From positions 16,148 through 80,147 of the forward strand of contig NZ_CANMWS010000030.1 of NCBI RefSeq assembly GCF_947501665.1: a stretch of DNA of 64,000 bases, written 5' to 3'. This stretch comes from an uncultured Shewanella sp. GTDB lineage: Bacteria; Pseudomonadota; Gammaproteobacteria; Enterobacterales; Shewanellaceae. The first letter of the stretch is position 1. Each line of letters begins with the position of its first letter. Of the stretch, positions 34,896-44,316 are shown piece by piece. The position numbers and the translations under genes were made by a program. Below the pieces are notes generated by a model. The model had not been told where the DNA came from. It saw only the letters and a program-made list of their open reading frames with translations, and searched no databases.

Positions 34896-36809
34896 ATGAA
34901 CAATTGGTCCATTGATGATGCGCGGTCCTTGTATAACGTCAATTATTGGAGTCAAAGCTTTTACGGCATAAGCGAAACAGGTGAAGTGACAGTGTCGCCG
35001 GATCTGGCCCATCCTGAGTTTAAAATTGGGTTGAATGAGCTGACTCAAAATTTAGTTAAAGCGGGGGTGGCGTTGCCTGTTTTAGTCAGGTTTCCACAGA
35101 TTTTACATCATAGGGTGCACAGCTTATGCCAAGCCTTTAATCAAGCCATACAAAAATACCAATATGATGCTGATTATTTGTTGGTGTATCCCATTAAAGT
35201 CAATCAGCAACAAGCGGTTGTAGAAGAAATTCTGGCCAGCCAAAAAAGTAAAGAAGTGCCACAATTGGGCTTAGAGGCTGGCAGTAAGCCTGAGTTGATG
35301 GCGGTATTGGCCATGGCACAAAAAGCCAGTTCGGTGATTATTTGTAATGGCTATAAAGATAAAGAATATATTCGTCTGGCTTTAATTGGTGAAAAGCTTG
35401 GCCACCAAGTGTATATCGTGCTTGAAAAAATGTCAGAGCTTAAAATGGTGTTGGAAGAAGCGAAAGATTTAGGTGTCACGCCGCGTTTAGGGTTGCGCGT
35501 TCGCTTAGCCTTTCAAGGAAAAGGTAAGTGGCAAGCCAGCGGAGGAGAGAAGTCTAAATTTGGCTTATCAGCCGCCCAAGTACTCAACGTGATCAATGAG
35601 CTGAAAACACAAGACATGTTGTCTTCGTTACAACTTTTGCATTTTCATTTAGGCTCACAAATCGCCAATATTCGTGATATTCGCCAAGGCGTGGGTGAAG
35701 CGGGACGTTTTTATTGCGAGTTGATGAAACTGGGCGCGCAGGTGCAGTGTTTCGACGTGGGCGGTGGATTGGCTGTTGATTATGATGGCACTCGAAGCCA
35801 AAGTGCAAACTCGATGAATTATGGTTTAACTGAGTATGCGAATAATATTGTCAGTGTGCTGACGGATATTTGTAATGAATATGAGCAGCCCATGCCACGA
35901 ATTATTTCTGAGTCTGGCCGATATTTAACGGCGCATCATGCTGTGCTTATCACGGATGTGATTGGTACAGAAACTTATCAGCCAGAAGTCATTGAGCCGC
36001 CACATCCTGATTCACCGCAATTATTACACAATATGTGGGAGTCATGGACTGAGGTGAGTGGCAAGGCCGATCAACGGGCTTTGATTGAAATTTTTCATGA
36101 TTGTCAGAGTGATTTAACCGAAGTGCATTCCTTGTTTTCACTGGGGCAAATTGGTTTGATTGAGCGGGCTTGGGCAGAGCAAGTTAACTTGCGAGTGTGT
36201 CATGAATTGCGTGACAACATGAGCACTAAGTATCGTTTTCATCGACCGATTATCGATGAACTTAATGAGAAATTAGCCGATAAATTTTTTGTGAACTTTT
36301 CGTTGTTTCAATCCTTACCGGATGCGTGGGGAATTGATCAAGTTTTCCCTATTTTGCCCCTAAGTGGACTGGATAAAGTGCCAGAACGGCGAGCGGTTAT
36401 GTTAGATATCACCTGTGATTCTGACGGCACAGTCGATCAATTTGTGGATGGTCAAGGCATTGAAACCACCTTACCTGTACCCACATGGAGTGAACAAAGC
36501 CCTTATTTTATGGGCTTTTTCTTGGTCGGTGCTTATCAAGAAATTTTAGGAGACATGCATAATTTATTTGGTGATACTCATTCTACCGTCGTACGTCTCG
36601 ATGATGCAGGCCAAGTGGATATTGAGTCAGTATTGGCAGGAGATACTGTGGCGGATGTTTTAAAATACGTGAATCTTGATCCCTTATCTTTTATGCAAAC
36701 TTATGAAGATTTAGTCCATCAGCATATCGATGAGGCTGAGCGCGTGGATATTTTAAAAGAATTGCAGTTAGGGCTTGAAGGTTACACGTATTTAGAGGAT
36801 TTTTCTTAA
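34896..36809 (+). CDS. speA: Biosynthetic arginine decarboxylase
   Basis: A 637-residue PLP enzyme, the expected length for SpeA. The PLP lysine is in YPIKVNQQ (about residue 103). Other signatures are LGLEAGSKPEL, LLHFHLGSQIANI, FDVGGGLAVDYDG and ISESGRY. It converts arginine to agmatine in the cytoplasm, the first step of the agmatine route to putrescine. The AdoMet decarboxylase and agmatinase genes follow on the same strand after 114 and 93 bases, so the three form a polyamine group. The ATG at 34896 has AGAAG just upstream. Confidence 0.95.
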   Translation: MNNWSIDDARSLYNVNYWSQSFYGISETGEVTVSPDLAHPEFKIGLNELTQNLVKAGVALPVLVRFPQILHHRVHSLCQAFNQAIQKYQYDADYLLVYPIKVNQQQAVVEEILASQKSKEVPQLGLEAGSKPELMAVLAMAQKASSVIICNGYKDKEYIRLALIGEKLGHQVYIVLEKMSELKMVLEEAKDLGVTPRLGLRVRLAFQGKGKWQASGGEKSKFGLSAAQVLNVINELKTQDMLSSLQLLHFHLGSQIANIRDIRQGVGEAGRFYCELMKLGAQVQCFDVGGGLAVDYDGTRSQSANSMNYGLTEYANNIVSVLTDICNEYEQPMPRIISESGRYLTAHHAVLITDVIGTETYQPEVIEPPHPDSPQLLHNMWESWTEVSGKADQRALIEIFHDCQSDLTEVHSLFSLGQIGLIERAWAEQVNLRVCHELRDNMSTKYRFHRPIIDELNEKLADKFFVNFSLFQSLPDAWGIDQVFPILPLSGLDKVPERRAVMLDITCDSDGTVDQFVDGQGIETTLPVPTWSEQSPYFMGFFLVGAYQEILGDMHNLFGDTHSTVVRLDDAGQVDIESVLAGDTVADVLKYVNLDPLSFMQTYEDLVHQHIDEAERVDILKELQLGLEGYTYLEDFS

Positions 36810-36923
36810 ACAAATCTCTTGGCCATTTTTCGATGCTGATGACCATCGATATTCAAGGGGCAAATTAATTCTTGTGCCCTTGAATAAGGTGTATCAAGCT
36901 AAAGGGAGTGAATAACCTGCAAT

Positions 36924-37847
36924 ATGTTTTTTGAAGGAACAGAGAAAAAGATAACGGTTAGAGTGTCTGATAAGTCTCCCTCATTGCGACGGTTGGACTG
37001 CTGTTTTTGGGCTCGATTGGTGTCCTTTGCAGGGGCAAATATACTGTCTCAAATCAGTACCACTCAATGTGATGCTTACTTACTCAGTGAGTCGAGCTTA
37101 TTTGTATGGGATAAACACTTTTTAATGTTAACTTGTGGTGACAGCACCTTAGTTGACAGTTTGAAGCATTTTATCACCCAAGTGGATGCAGATGCTGTGA
37201 TCAAGGTGCGCTACTTTCGTCGCAATGAATTTATGCCAGCGTTACAACAGCAACATTTTTTTGAAGATGTTAAGCATATTGAACAAATAATGGTGGGTCA
37301 ATCCTATCGCATTGGCCATTTAGACAGTCATCATCAATATGTTTTTAGTGCCAATCAGGCTCTTGAACAACGTCCTGTTATGGGCTGTGAACTGGTGATG
37401 TATCATATTCAAGGGGAGTTTGCGACTAACCTTCGCAGTGGTAGTGTTACTGCTGAAGACATTCGTGCTCGGCTGGGGGGGGCGCAACTCTTTATTGATT
37501 TTGAGATTGACGATCATTGCTTTTCACCTAGTGGCTATTCCATCAACGGAGTGTGTGCTGCGCACTATTTTACTATACACATTACCCCGCAAGCGCAAAG
37601 TTCGTATGTGAGTTTTGAGACCAATCTTGACGATACTCATTATTCGGTGATGGTGGCGCATTTATTATCGCTATTTTCACCTAAAAAATGGGACGTGTTG
37701 ACTTATAATGTGGAATTTGCATTGCAGACGAGAGAGCCCGCGTTTTGTGTGATGCAAAGTCAATTAGCTCTTTCACACAACGAAAAGCTATTTTTTTATC
37801 AATATCAAGTGAATAATACTGAAGTCTTTCGGCCCTACGCGCTATAA
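36924..37847 (+). CDS. Eukaryote-type S-adenosylmethionine decarboxylase
   Basis: A 307-residue proenzyme that matches the eukaryotic AdoMet decarboxylase, not the short bacterial SpeD classes. The N-terminal FEGTEK is followed by LLSESSLF (residues 53-60): self-cleavage is expected between Glu56 and Ser57, making the pyruvoyl group. The proton-donor Cys is in TCGDS (Cys71). The processing Ser and His are in GYSING and TIHITP, followed by YVSFETN. It makes decarboxylated AdoMet, the aminopropyl donor for spermidine. It lies between speA and speB; the aminopropyltransferase is not in the window. Confidence 0.87.
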   Translation: MFFEGTEKKITVRVSDKSPSLRRLDCCFWARLVSFAGANILSQISTTQCDAYLLSESSLFVWDKHFLMLTCGDSTLVDSLKHFITQVDADAVIKVRYFRRNEFMPALQQQHFFEDVKHIEQIMVGQSYRIGHLDSHHQYVFSANQALEQRPVMGCELVMYHIQGEFATNLRSGSVTAEDIRARLGGAQLFIDFEIDDHCFSPSGYSINGVCAAHYFTIHITPQAQSSYVSFETNLDDTHYSVMVAHLLSLFSPKKWDVLTYNVEFALQTREPAFCVMQSQLALSHNEKLFFYQYQVNNTEVFRPYAL

Positions 37848-37940
37848 TAGTGAGGCCGATATTGAGGCGGAGCCCTTTATTTAAGGACGCTGTTTTTATT
37901 CCAAAGCTTGATATGTATTTGTATTATTTTTGGAGATGTT

Positions 37941-38876
37941 ATGACCACCATTGCTGATAAAGCAGATTATTCTTTGTATTCAAATGCATTTGGCTATTTA
38001 CGGCAACCATTAGATTTTAATCCTCTTGCGAGCCATGCTGATGTGGTGGTGCTAGGGCTACCTTTTGATATGGCGACAACTGGGCGTTCGGGTGGGCGAA
38101 TGGGACCAGGTGCGATTCGTCAAGCCTCAGTGAATTTGGCTTGGGAAGAAAAGCGTTGGCCATGGCATTTTAATTTGTGTGAACATATTAATATTGTGGA
38201 TGCAGGTGATTTGGTTTATGACTGTGGTGATGCGGAAGATTTTACCACGCGTGTGGAGCAGTTTGCGTCCAATATTGTCGATTCTGGCAAAGCGTTATTG
38301 AGTTTTGGTGGGGATCATTTTGTGACCTTACCTTTGTTGAGAGCACATTATAAAAAACATGGAAAAATGGCGTTATTACATTTTGATGCTCATACCGATA
38401 CTTATAGCCAAGGTAGCCGATATGATCATGGTACTATGTTTTATCATGCCCCTAAAGAGGGGATTATTGATGCAGAGCATTCAGTGCAAATCGGGATCCG
38501 TACTGAATACGATAAGCAAAATCATGCTTTTAATGTGATTGATGCGGCGATGGCCAATGATCTTAGCGTGGATGATATTGTTTCTCAAATTAAAGCGTGT
38601 ATTGGCAATCGTCCTTTATATATCACTTTTGATATAGACTGTTTAGATCCGGCTTTTGCCCCCGGTACAGGGACACCTGTTTGTGGTGGATTAACCAGTG
38701 ATAAAGCCCTTAAAATTATTCGCAGTTTAAAAGACATGAATATTGTCGGTATGGATGTAGTTGAAGTGGCGCCAGCCTATGACAGCAGTGACATTACTGC
38801 ATTAGCGGGGGCGACATTAGGGTTAGAAATGCTGCATGTTTGGGCTTGCAGTAATGGTAAAGTGATTGAAAAATAA
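37941..38876 (+). CDS. speB: Agmatinase
   Basis: A 311-residue ureohydrolase with the manganese ligands of the arginase family: GGDHFVT (about residue 124), HFDAHTDTY (about 147-155) and FDIDCLDPAFAPGTGTP (about 231-247). The SGGRMGPGAIRQ segment near residue 50 is typical of agmatinases. It splits agmatine to putrescine and urea. The frame opens at 37908, but the ATG at 37941 has GGAGATGTT directly before it and gives the usual length. Third gene of the speA group. Confidence 0.94.
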   Translation: MTTIADKADYSLYSNAFGYLRQPLDFNPLASHADVVVLGLPFDMATTGRSGGRMGPGAIRQASVNLAWEEKRWPWHFNLCEHINIVDAGDLVYDCGDAEDFTTRVEQFASNIVDSGKALLSFGGDHFVTLPLLRAHYKKHGKMALLHFDAHTDTYSQGSRYDHGTMFYHAPKEGIIDAEHSVQIGIRTEYDKQNHAFNVIDAAMANDLSVDDIVSQIKACIGNRPLYITFDIDCLDPAFAPGTGTPVCGGLTSDKALKIIRSLKDMNIVGMDVVEVAPAYDSSDITALAGATLGLEMLHVWACSNGKVIEK

Positions 38877-38914
38877 TATCAATGTGACTGCGATGAATAT
38901 GAGGGATTGGGTTA

Positions 38915-39553
38915 ATGACTGAAATTAGTGATATTAGACGTGAATATACCCTAAGTGGGGATATTCATGAAGCGATGCCAGACGATCCTATGGCATTATT
39001 TACGCATTGGTTGGACGTGGTGAAGGAGTCGCAGATTGCTGATCCTACTGCGATGTCTGTGGCGACGGTTGATGACACTGGTCAACCGTTTCAACGTATT
39101 GTATTGTTAAAACGTTTTGATGAGCAAGGATTTGTTTTTTTTACTAATTTGGGCAGTCGTAAAGCCAAGCAAATCGCAGGAAATGCCAAAGTGAGTTTAT
39201 TATTTCCTTGGCAATCGATTGACAAGCAGGTGGCAATCACAGGCCTTGCTGAACCTTTGTCAAAAAAAGAAGTATTCAGTTATTTTGTTAGTCGCCCTAA
39301 AGACAGTCAAATAGCGGCTTGGGTGTCAAAGCAGTCTAGTCCCATCAGTGCACGTCATGTATTGGAAAGTAAGTTTAGTGAATTAAAAGCAAAATTTGCC
39401 AAAGGGGAGGTACCATTACCCAGTTTTTGGGGGGGATATCGTGTTAAACCTTTGAGTATTGAGTTCTGGCAAGGTGGAGAGCATCGATTACACGATCGCT
39501 TTTTATATACAAAAGATGCAGGCTCGTGGGGCAAAGAGCGTCTTGCGCCTTAA
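38915..39553 (+). CDS. pdxH: Pyridoxamine/pyridoxine 5'-phosphate oxidase
   Basis: A 212-residue FMN enzyme of vitamin B6 metabolism. It has RREYTLSG at the N-terminus, the FMN-binding QRIVLLKRFDEQGFVFFTN, SRKAKQI, SRPKDSQIAAWVSKQSS and the C-terminal signature WGGYRVKP...EFWQGGEHRLHDR, followed by the usual ERLAP end. It oxidises pyridoxamine or pyridoxine phosphate to pyridoxal phosphate, the cofactor of SpeA upstream. It begins 38 bases after speB and could be read through with it. Confidence 0.95.
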   Translation: MTEISDIRREYTLSGDIHEAMPDDPMALFTHWLDVVKESQIADPTAMSVATVDDTGQPFQRIVLLKRFDEQGFVFFTNLGSRKAKQIAGNAKVSLLFPWQSIDKQVAITGLAEPLSKKEVFSYFVSRPKDSQIAAWVSKQSSPISARHVLESKFSELKAKFAKGEVPLPSFWGGYRVKPLSIEFWQGGEHRLHDRFLYTKDAGSWGKERLAP

Positions 39554-39662
39554 AATTGAGTGTATATTTATCGTCACCGAAAAGCCTTGTTTCAATGGCC
39601 CTTTAAGGTGATTAAAGCCTAGACTGTTTTTCAGTATTATCATATAAGATATGGAGCTAAAA

Positions 39663-40247
39663 ATGAGACATAATTTAAAAATAGGGTTAGCGGCTTTGCT
39701 ACTGCCTTTAGCATTAAGTGCCAATGCCGCGACTTGGACGGTGAGTAATGAAGAATCAAATGTGAGCTACGTTTCGATTAAACAAGGACAAATTGCTGAA
39801 GTTAATCATTTTACGCAGGTTAATGGTCAATTAAATGATAAAGGTGAATTTACATTAGTCATTCCTTTATCCAGTGTGTCAACGGGGGTTCCTATTCGAG
39901 ATAAACGCATGAAGTCTGTTTTTTTTGAGGTGGATAAATACCCTAAATTAACATTGAATGCGAAGATTGATCCTAAATCGCTTCAAGATCTGCAAGTAGG
40001 GGAAGTGGCCAAAATGGACGTGGATGCCACGATTGATTTGCATGGTGAGAGTAAAGGCATGATATTTGAAGTCAGTGTGGCCAAATTGTCACCAACCAGC
40101 TTGCTGGTGGCCAGTACTCAGCCTGTTATTGTCAATGCAGGGCAATTTAAGTTGGCTAAGGGAGTGAATAAGTTACGGGATTTGGCTGGATTAACTCAGA
40201 TAAGTTATGCCGTGCCGGTCTCCTTTGTATTAAGCTTGCATCAGTAA
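39663..40247 (+). CDS. YceI-family periplasmic protein
   Basis: A 194-residue exported protein with a signal peptide (KIGLAALLLPLALSANA) and a YceI-type lipocalin-like barrel: TWTVSNEESNVSYVSIK, FTLVIPLSSVSTGVPIRDKRM and FFEVDKYPKLTLNA. YceI proteins bind isoprenoid or other amphipathic ligands in the periplasm. The frame opens at 39651, but GGAG at 39653 fits the ATG at 39663. Confidence 0.88.
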   Translation: MRHNLKIGLAALLLPLALSANAATWTVSNEESNVSYVSIKQGQIAEVNHFTQVNGQLNDKGEFTLVIPLSSVSTGVPIRDKRMKSVFFEVDKYPKLTLNAKIDPKSLQDLQVGEVAKMDVDATIDLHGESKGMIFEVSVAKLSPTSLLVASTQPVIVNAGQFKLAKGVNKLRDLAGLTQISYAVPVSFVLSLHQ

Positions 40248-40316
40248 TGGTTCACATTGTGGTTTGAGGTGGTTTTTGATGGGAAGAGTATTGCTGAATA
40301 AAGGAGTTGGGTTGAA

Positions 40317-40676
40317 ATGGTAACAGATACAGAAGGCTATATGCATTTGATACAGTATTTATCCCAGCATTTAGGCTTATTTGAAGATCCAACCTCAGAA
40401 CGCATTGATGATACGGTTATGGAGCTATTTGAGTCTCAGTTAGCGGCTCAAATTATTATGGTATGTGGGCAAAACCCTGCTTTATCTTTTAGTCAACGTA
40501 ATCAAGTGATTAGAGAAGTTGATGCTATTGTTTATGATCTTGAAGAGATTTTTGCAAATGTAGCCAACGAAAGGGCAACTCAAACACAATCAGTGTTTAT
40601 CAGTGAATTTTCCGGTTTAATTAAAAATTTATTTGATCAGCAGGTCGCCTTGACACTAAGTGAAAAAATAGCCTAA
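40317..40676 (+). CDS. Small helical protein, DUF3802-like
   Basis: A 119-residue, mostly helical, acidic cytoplasmic protein with GYMHLIQYLSQHLGLFE at the start and REVDAIVYDLEEIF in the centre. It resembles the DUF3802 proteins of Shewanella and relatives, whose role is unknown. It is monocistronic, and GGAG sits nine to thirteen bases before the start. The family name is from memory of the pattern and is moderately certain; the gene itself looks real. Confidence 0.6.
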   Translation: MVTDTEGYMHLIQYLSQHLGLFEDPTSERIDDTVMELFESQLAAQIIMVCGQNPALSFSQRNQVIREVDAIVYDLEEIFANVANERATQTQSVFISEFSGLIKNLFDQQVALTLSEKIA

Positions 40677-40886
40677 AAAAGCACGAAAATAGTCGTTTTG
40701 CAGTGTATTAGTACAATGTTGCCATGTTTTAACACTGTTAGCGGCTTGTCACTATGATTAGACTTTATTCTTGGTTGAATGGGTTATTGGGTAAAAATAA
40801 GTGGGGGTATATTGCAGTTCAAAAAGTCATGTGGTATCACCTTGCTTTAATCTTATTGTCCCCGTTTTGTTGTCTTGGAGCATACA

Positions 40887-41375
40887 GTGAAAGTCAGTTT
40901 AAAATTAGGTCTTTTCGTCATGTTATTTTCGGTTGCGTTAGCAGGTTGTGCGTCAGAAAAAAAGATTATTGGTGCCACAGCGGATATGTCCGTTGAAGGA
41001 ACGGGTCTCAATTACATTGCTCGAATTGATACTGGCGCTGCAAGAACGTCATTAAATGCAAAAGATATTGTTGTAGACGCATCAAATGGGAAAAGTATGC
41101 GTCATGATATCGGAAAAATGGTGTCTTTTACGACGGAAAATGCTGATGGTGAATCTAAGCGCATGACGGCTAAAATCGTGGGCGTGTCTAGAGTTGTGAA
41201 TTCTCAAGGCGAAGAAAGACGTTATATTGTGAAACTCAATATTGTTTATCATGGTGACGCTCGTAATATAAGAGTCAATTTGCGTGATCGTAGCCGGATG
41301 GATTATAAGTTATTGATTGGCCGAGATTGGTTAAAAGGCCAGTATATGGTTGATGTGGAAATACCCAGAAGTTAG
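40887..41375 (+). CDS. Retropepsin-like (RimB-type) lipoprotein
   Basis: A 162-residue protein with a lipoprotein signal (LFVMLFSVALAGC) and a retropepsin-like domain. The active-site motif is ARIDTGAARTSLNA, where Asp-Thr-Gly is the aspartic protease triad, and later LLIGRDWLKG is the psi-loop equivalent. Related proteins are annotated as RimK-linked or ATP-dependent zinc proteases. A GTG start at 40887 with GGAG at 40877 is preferred over the TTG at 40875. Cellular substrate unknown. Confidence 0.8.
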   Translation: MKVSLKLGLFVMLFSVALAGCASEKKIIGATADMSVEGTGLNYIARIDTGAARTSLNAKDIVVDASNGKSMRHDIGKMVSFTTENADGESKRMTAKIVGVSRVVNSQGEERRYIVKLNIVYHGDARNIRVNLRDRSRMDYKLLIGRDWLKGQYMVDVEIPRS

Positions 41376-41402
41376 TTACTATTTACGATTAAAGAGGCAA
41401 TG

Positions 41403-41747
41403 ATGCCACAAATTGAACTGAAATATTCTGATGATATCACTCTTGATACTGAAGCTATTTTTAGTGCTATCGAACATACTATTAATGGTAAAGATAGCAC
41501 TGCTGGCGTGTGTAAAAGCCGCGCTTTCCCCGTGAAGGAATGTCGACATTCTCACCTTTATATCTCTGTAATGCTACTTAAAAAGCCTCATCGCGATGGG
41601 GCTTTTATGCAATCGCTAGCTGAAGTACTAAAAGCTGAAATCATGCCTTTATTAATTCAAAATTGCTATTTTTCATTATCAGTTGATTTTATTAGTGATT
41701 ACTATATTACTGAGTATTTTCAAACTGGGCATAGCCAGATTAATTAA
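41403..41747 (+). CDS. 5-carboxymethyl-2-hydroxymuconate isomerase family protein
   Basis: A 114-residue tautomerase-superfamily protein. It starts Met-Pro (PQIELKYSDDI), placing the catalytic Pro at the mature N-terminus; the ATG at 41400 one codon earlier would not. The central CKSRAFPVKECRH and the ending FSLSVDFISD fit the CHMI family. No other genes of aromatic degradation are nearby, so the true substrate is uncertain. Confidence 0.77.
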   Translation: MPQIELKYSDDITLDTEAIFSAIEHTINGKDSTAGVCKSRAFPVKECRHSHLYISVMLLKKPHRDGAFMQSLAEVLKAEIMPLLIQNCYFSLSVDFISDYYITEYFQTGHSQIN

Positions 41748-41803
41748 TGCTTTTAAACTGGCCTAGCGTATTTTTCATTTCCGTTGCATGACTTAGGTTG
41801 ATA

Positions 41804-43123
41804 TTACAAACTCATTACTGCTATCCAGCCAAAAACCAGTAAAGGCAGATTGTAGTGAATAAATGTTGGGATCACGCTATCACGCATATGATCGTGTTGG
41901 CCATCAATATTTAATCCTGAAGTGGGCCCCAATGTGGAATCAGATGCAGGCGATCCTGCATCGCCTAAGGCGCCTGCGGTACCAACCAGTGCAATAATGG
42001 CGGGAGTTGAGAAGCCAAAACTCAGTGCTAAAGGCACGTAAATAGCGGCAATGATGGGGACAGTTGAGAAAGATGAGCCTATTCCCATGGTAATTATCAA
42101 ACCAACCAGCAACATAAAAAAGGCCGCCAAGCCTTTACTGTCTCCAATGATCCCACCTAGTGAATTCACTAAGCTTGTTATCTCGCCTGTACTTTTCAGG
42201 ACTGAGGCAAAGCCAGCCGCTGCAATCATAATAAAGCCAATATTAGCCATCATTTTTACGCCAGTATCAAAGATATTTTGATTTTTATTATTTCTGAGTG
42301 CCCCAGAGAAACTGAAAATAATAAAGCCAATTAATGCGCCAAAAATCATGGATTGACTCAGTAGTTGTACTATTAATGCGGAGCTAATTGCAACTAATGC
42401 AATAATAATATTACGCGAGTGTATAGGCTGTTCAGGTTCCACAGACAATGTTACGGCTTGATTATATTGTCTTGGTTTACGGTAACTGATGAAAACAGCA
42501 ATGACTAAACCCAAGATCATGCCTGCTGCAGGAATGACCATGGCGGGCAGGACTTGTGAAGCATTAGCATTGAGCCCGTTGACAGTCAGACTTTTGAGTA
42601 AAATTTCATTGAGATAGATACCGCCAAAACCAATGGGAACAGTGATATAATTAATAACGAGCCCAAAGGTGAGTACACAAGCGACGAGTCGTCTGTCGAG
42701 TGAGAGCTTTTCCATGACATGTAACAGTGGTGGTATAAGAATAGGGATAAAAGCAATATGAATAGGAATAATATTACCTGAACTGACGGCGGCTAATACA
42801 ATAAAACTTAATAAGGCCCATCGCACTTTATTCGTATTTTTCTGAGTATGCTGCTGGTTTAATCGAGTTAAAATATTTTTAGACAGTAAGCTTGTGAGTC
42901 CTGAGTGTGATAGTGCGGCGGCAAAGGCGCCGAGTAAAGCATAGCTGAGTGCGACTTCTGCCCCATTACCTAATCCCGCATTAAATGCATTGACTGTCGC
43001 ATCGAGTCCCATGCCAGAAATTAAGCCTGCAATCACCGCACTGAGGGTGAGGGCAATGACGACATTGACTCTCATTAAGCTTAAGAGCAGCATGAGACAG
43101 ACAGCAAAAACAATTGAATTCAT
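41804..43123 (-). CDS. Na+/H+ antiporter-family membrane protein
   Basis: A 439-residue protein with about a dozen membrane segments. The N-terminus (SIVFAVCLMLLLSLMRVNVV, then GLDATVNAFNAGLGNGAEVA) matches the Na_H_antiport_2 domain family. The C-terminal half has STVPIIAAIYVPLAL and GSPASDSTLGPTSGL, typical of the NhaC/ion-transporter superfamily. Some relatives are proposed amino-acid transporters, so the ion or substrate is open. The frame extends to 43165, but the family begins at MNSIVF (43123). It is monocistronic. Confidence 0.83.
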   Translation of the reverse strand: MNSIVFAVCLMLLLSLMRVNVVIALTLSAVIAGLISGMGLDATVNAFNAGLGNGAEVALSYALLGAFAAALSHSGLTSLLSKNILTRLNQQHTQKNTNKVRWALLSFIVLAAVSSGNIIPIHIAFIPILIPPLLHVMEKLSLDRRLVACVLTFGLVINYITVPIGFGGIYLNEILLKSLTVNGLNANASQVLPAMVIPAAGMILGLVIAVFISYRKPRQYNQAVTLSVEPEQPIHSRNIIIALVAISSALIVQLLSQSMIFGALIGFIIFSFSGALRNNKNQNIFDTGVKMMANIGFIMIAAAGFASVLKSTGEITSLVNSLGGIIGDSKGLAAFFMLLVGLIITMGIGSSFSTVPIIAAIYVPLALSFGFSTPAIIALVGTAGALGDAGSPASDSTLGPTSGLNIDGQHDHMRDSVIPTFIHYNLPLLVFGWIAVMSL

Positions 43124-43412
43124 ATTAGGCCTAAATAATATGTGTGCGATACATATTTTTGCCATTTCTTTTTCTGACTGTCGAGGTTAATCGTTTTTTT
43201 AAATAAATAAATTAATTTAATGTTAATGTTGTTTCCTATTTGTATTGGTGATTTAAAGGCTTAGGTCACTAGTTTAATAAAAAAGGCGACGTAATCCCCT
43301 TAAACTGACATTGATGAAAGAGAATTGAATAAATTATTTGCGCCTCATGTGGCTTGCTGAATATGATTATTGGGATGATAGATAAATTCTTAAGCATGGA
43401 GTTCGAAATGTG

Positions 43413-44222
43413 ATGAAGCAAGAGCGTGAAATGACAGCGGCAGAGATAGACACTTACCAGCGAGATGGAGTGGTATTGCTTAAGGGGGTATTTACCGAGT
43501 GGATCCCTTCTTTAATCGAAGGTGCTAATCAAAATGTGGCTTTTCCTAGTGCTCGAGCACTGACTCATCAATCAGATGCGCATTCCGGTTTCTTTTTTGA
43601 AGATTTTTGTAATTGGCAACAGATCGAAGCCTATCGCCGATTTGTTTTAACGTCTTCTCTTGGAAGAGTGGCAGCCCAGTTAATGAAATCGACTACGGCA
43701 CAGTTTTTTCACGATCATTTATTACATAAAGAGGCTTGCTCGACAGTGGCCACCCCTTGGCATCAAGATATGCCTTATTATTGTGTTGATGGGCAGCAAA
43801 CGGTAAGTTTTTGGATCCCATTAAGCAAGAGAGAAAAGTCTATTTCTCTAAAGAGTGTGGCTAAAAGTCACTTATTAACAAAAGAAATCCGTCCGACAAG
43901 TTGGTCAACAGCAGAGAGTTTTTATGCTGATGATTCGCATTTTATGGACTTACCGGATATTGAAAACAGTGAATGGGACATTAAAGTCTGGGGGCTAGAG
44001 CTAGGGGATGCTGTTGCTTTTAACTTTAAGACCATTCACGGTGCGAACGCAAACACCCTATCACAACTCAATCAGACCTTGTCTTTTCGTGTTGTTGGGG
44101 ACGATGCGCGCTTTATTCAACGTCCTGGCAGAACATCACCGAATTACCCCGATCTCAATCAAAAAAGTGGTGAGCGTCTGAGAGAGGATTGGTTCCCGGT
44201 TATTTATCCTAAAAAAGCATAA
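43413..44222 (+). CDS. Phytanoyl-CoA dioxygenase (PhyH) family protein
   Basis: A 269-residue Fe(II)/2-oxoglutarate-dependent oxygenase. The iron-binding HxD is in TPWHQDMPYY (about residue 119) and the distal His in FKTIHGANANT (about 210), followed by the SFRVVGDDARF strand. The N-terminus (TAAEIDTYQRDGVVLLKGVF) is typical of PhyH proteins. The ATG at 43413 has GGAG about 12 bases upstream; a GTG at 43410 is also possible. The substrate is unknown and no neighbour clarifies it. Confidence 0.85.
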   Translation: MKQEREMTAAEIDTYQRDGVVLLKGVFTEWIPSLIEGANQNVAFPSARALTHQSDAHSGFFFEDFCNWQQIEAYRRFVLTSSLGRVAAQLMKSTTAQFFHDHLLHKEACSTVATPWHQDMPYYCVDGQQTVSFWIPLSKREKSISLKSVAKSHLLTKEIRPTSWSTAESFYADDSHFMDLPDIENSEWDIKVWGLELGDAVAFNFKTIHGANANTLSQLNQTLSFRVVGDDARFIQRPGRTSPNYPDLNQKSGERLREDWFPVIYPKKA

Positions 44223-44316
44223 CATATTGATTTAGCTATAGTGCGGGCACAGTGTTGAACGGTATATTGACTGTGCCCTGAGTGATCGTTATTAGTATAT
44301 TGCCTAGTTTTTGAGA

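Noticed and set aside
40754..40996. Open frame beginning MIRLYSWLNG upstream of the retropepsin-like lipoprotein
   Set aside because: It overlaps the well-supported lipoprotein gene in another frame and has no ribosome site or family resemblance.
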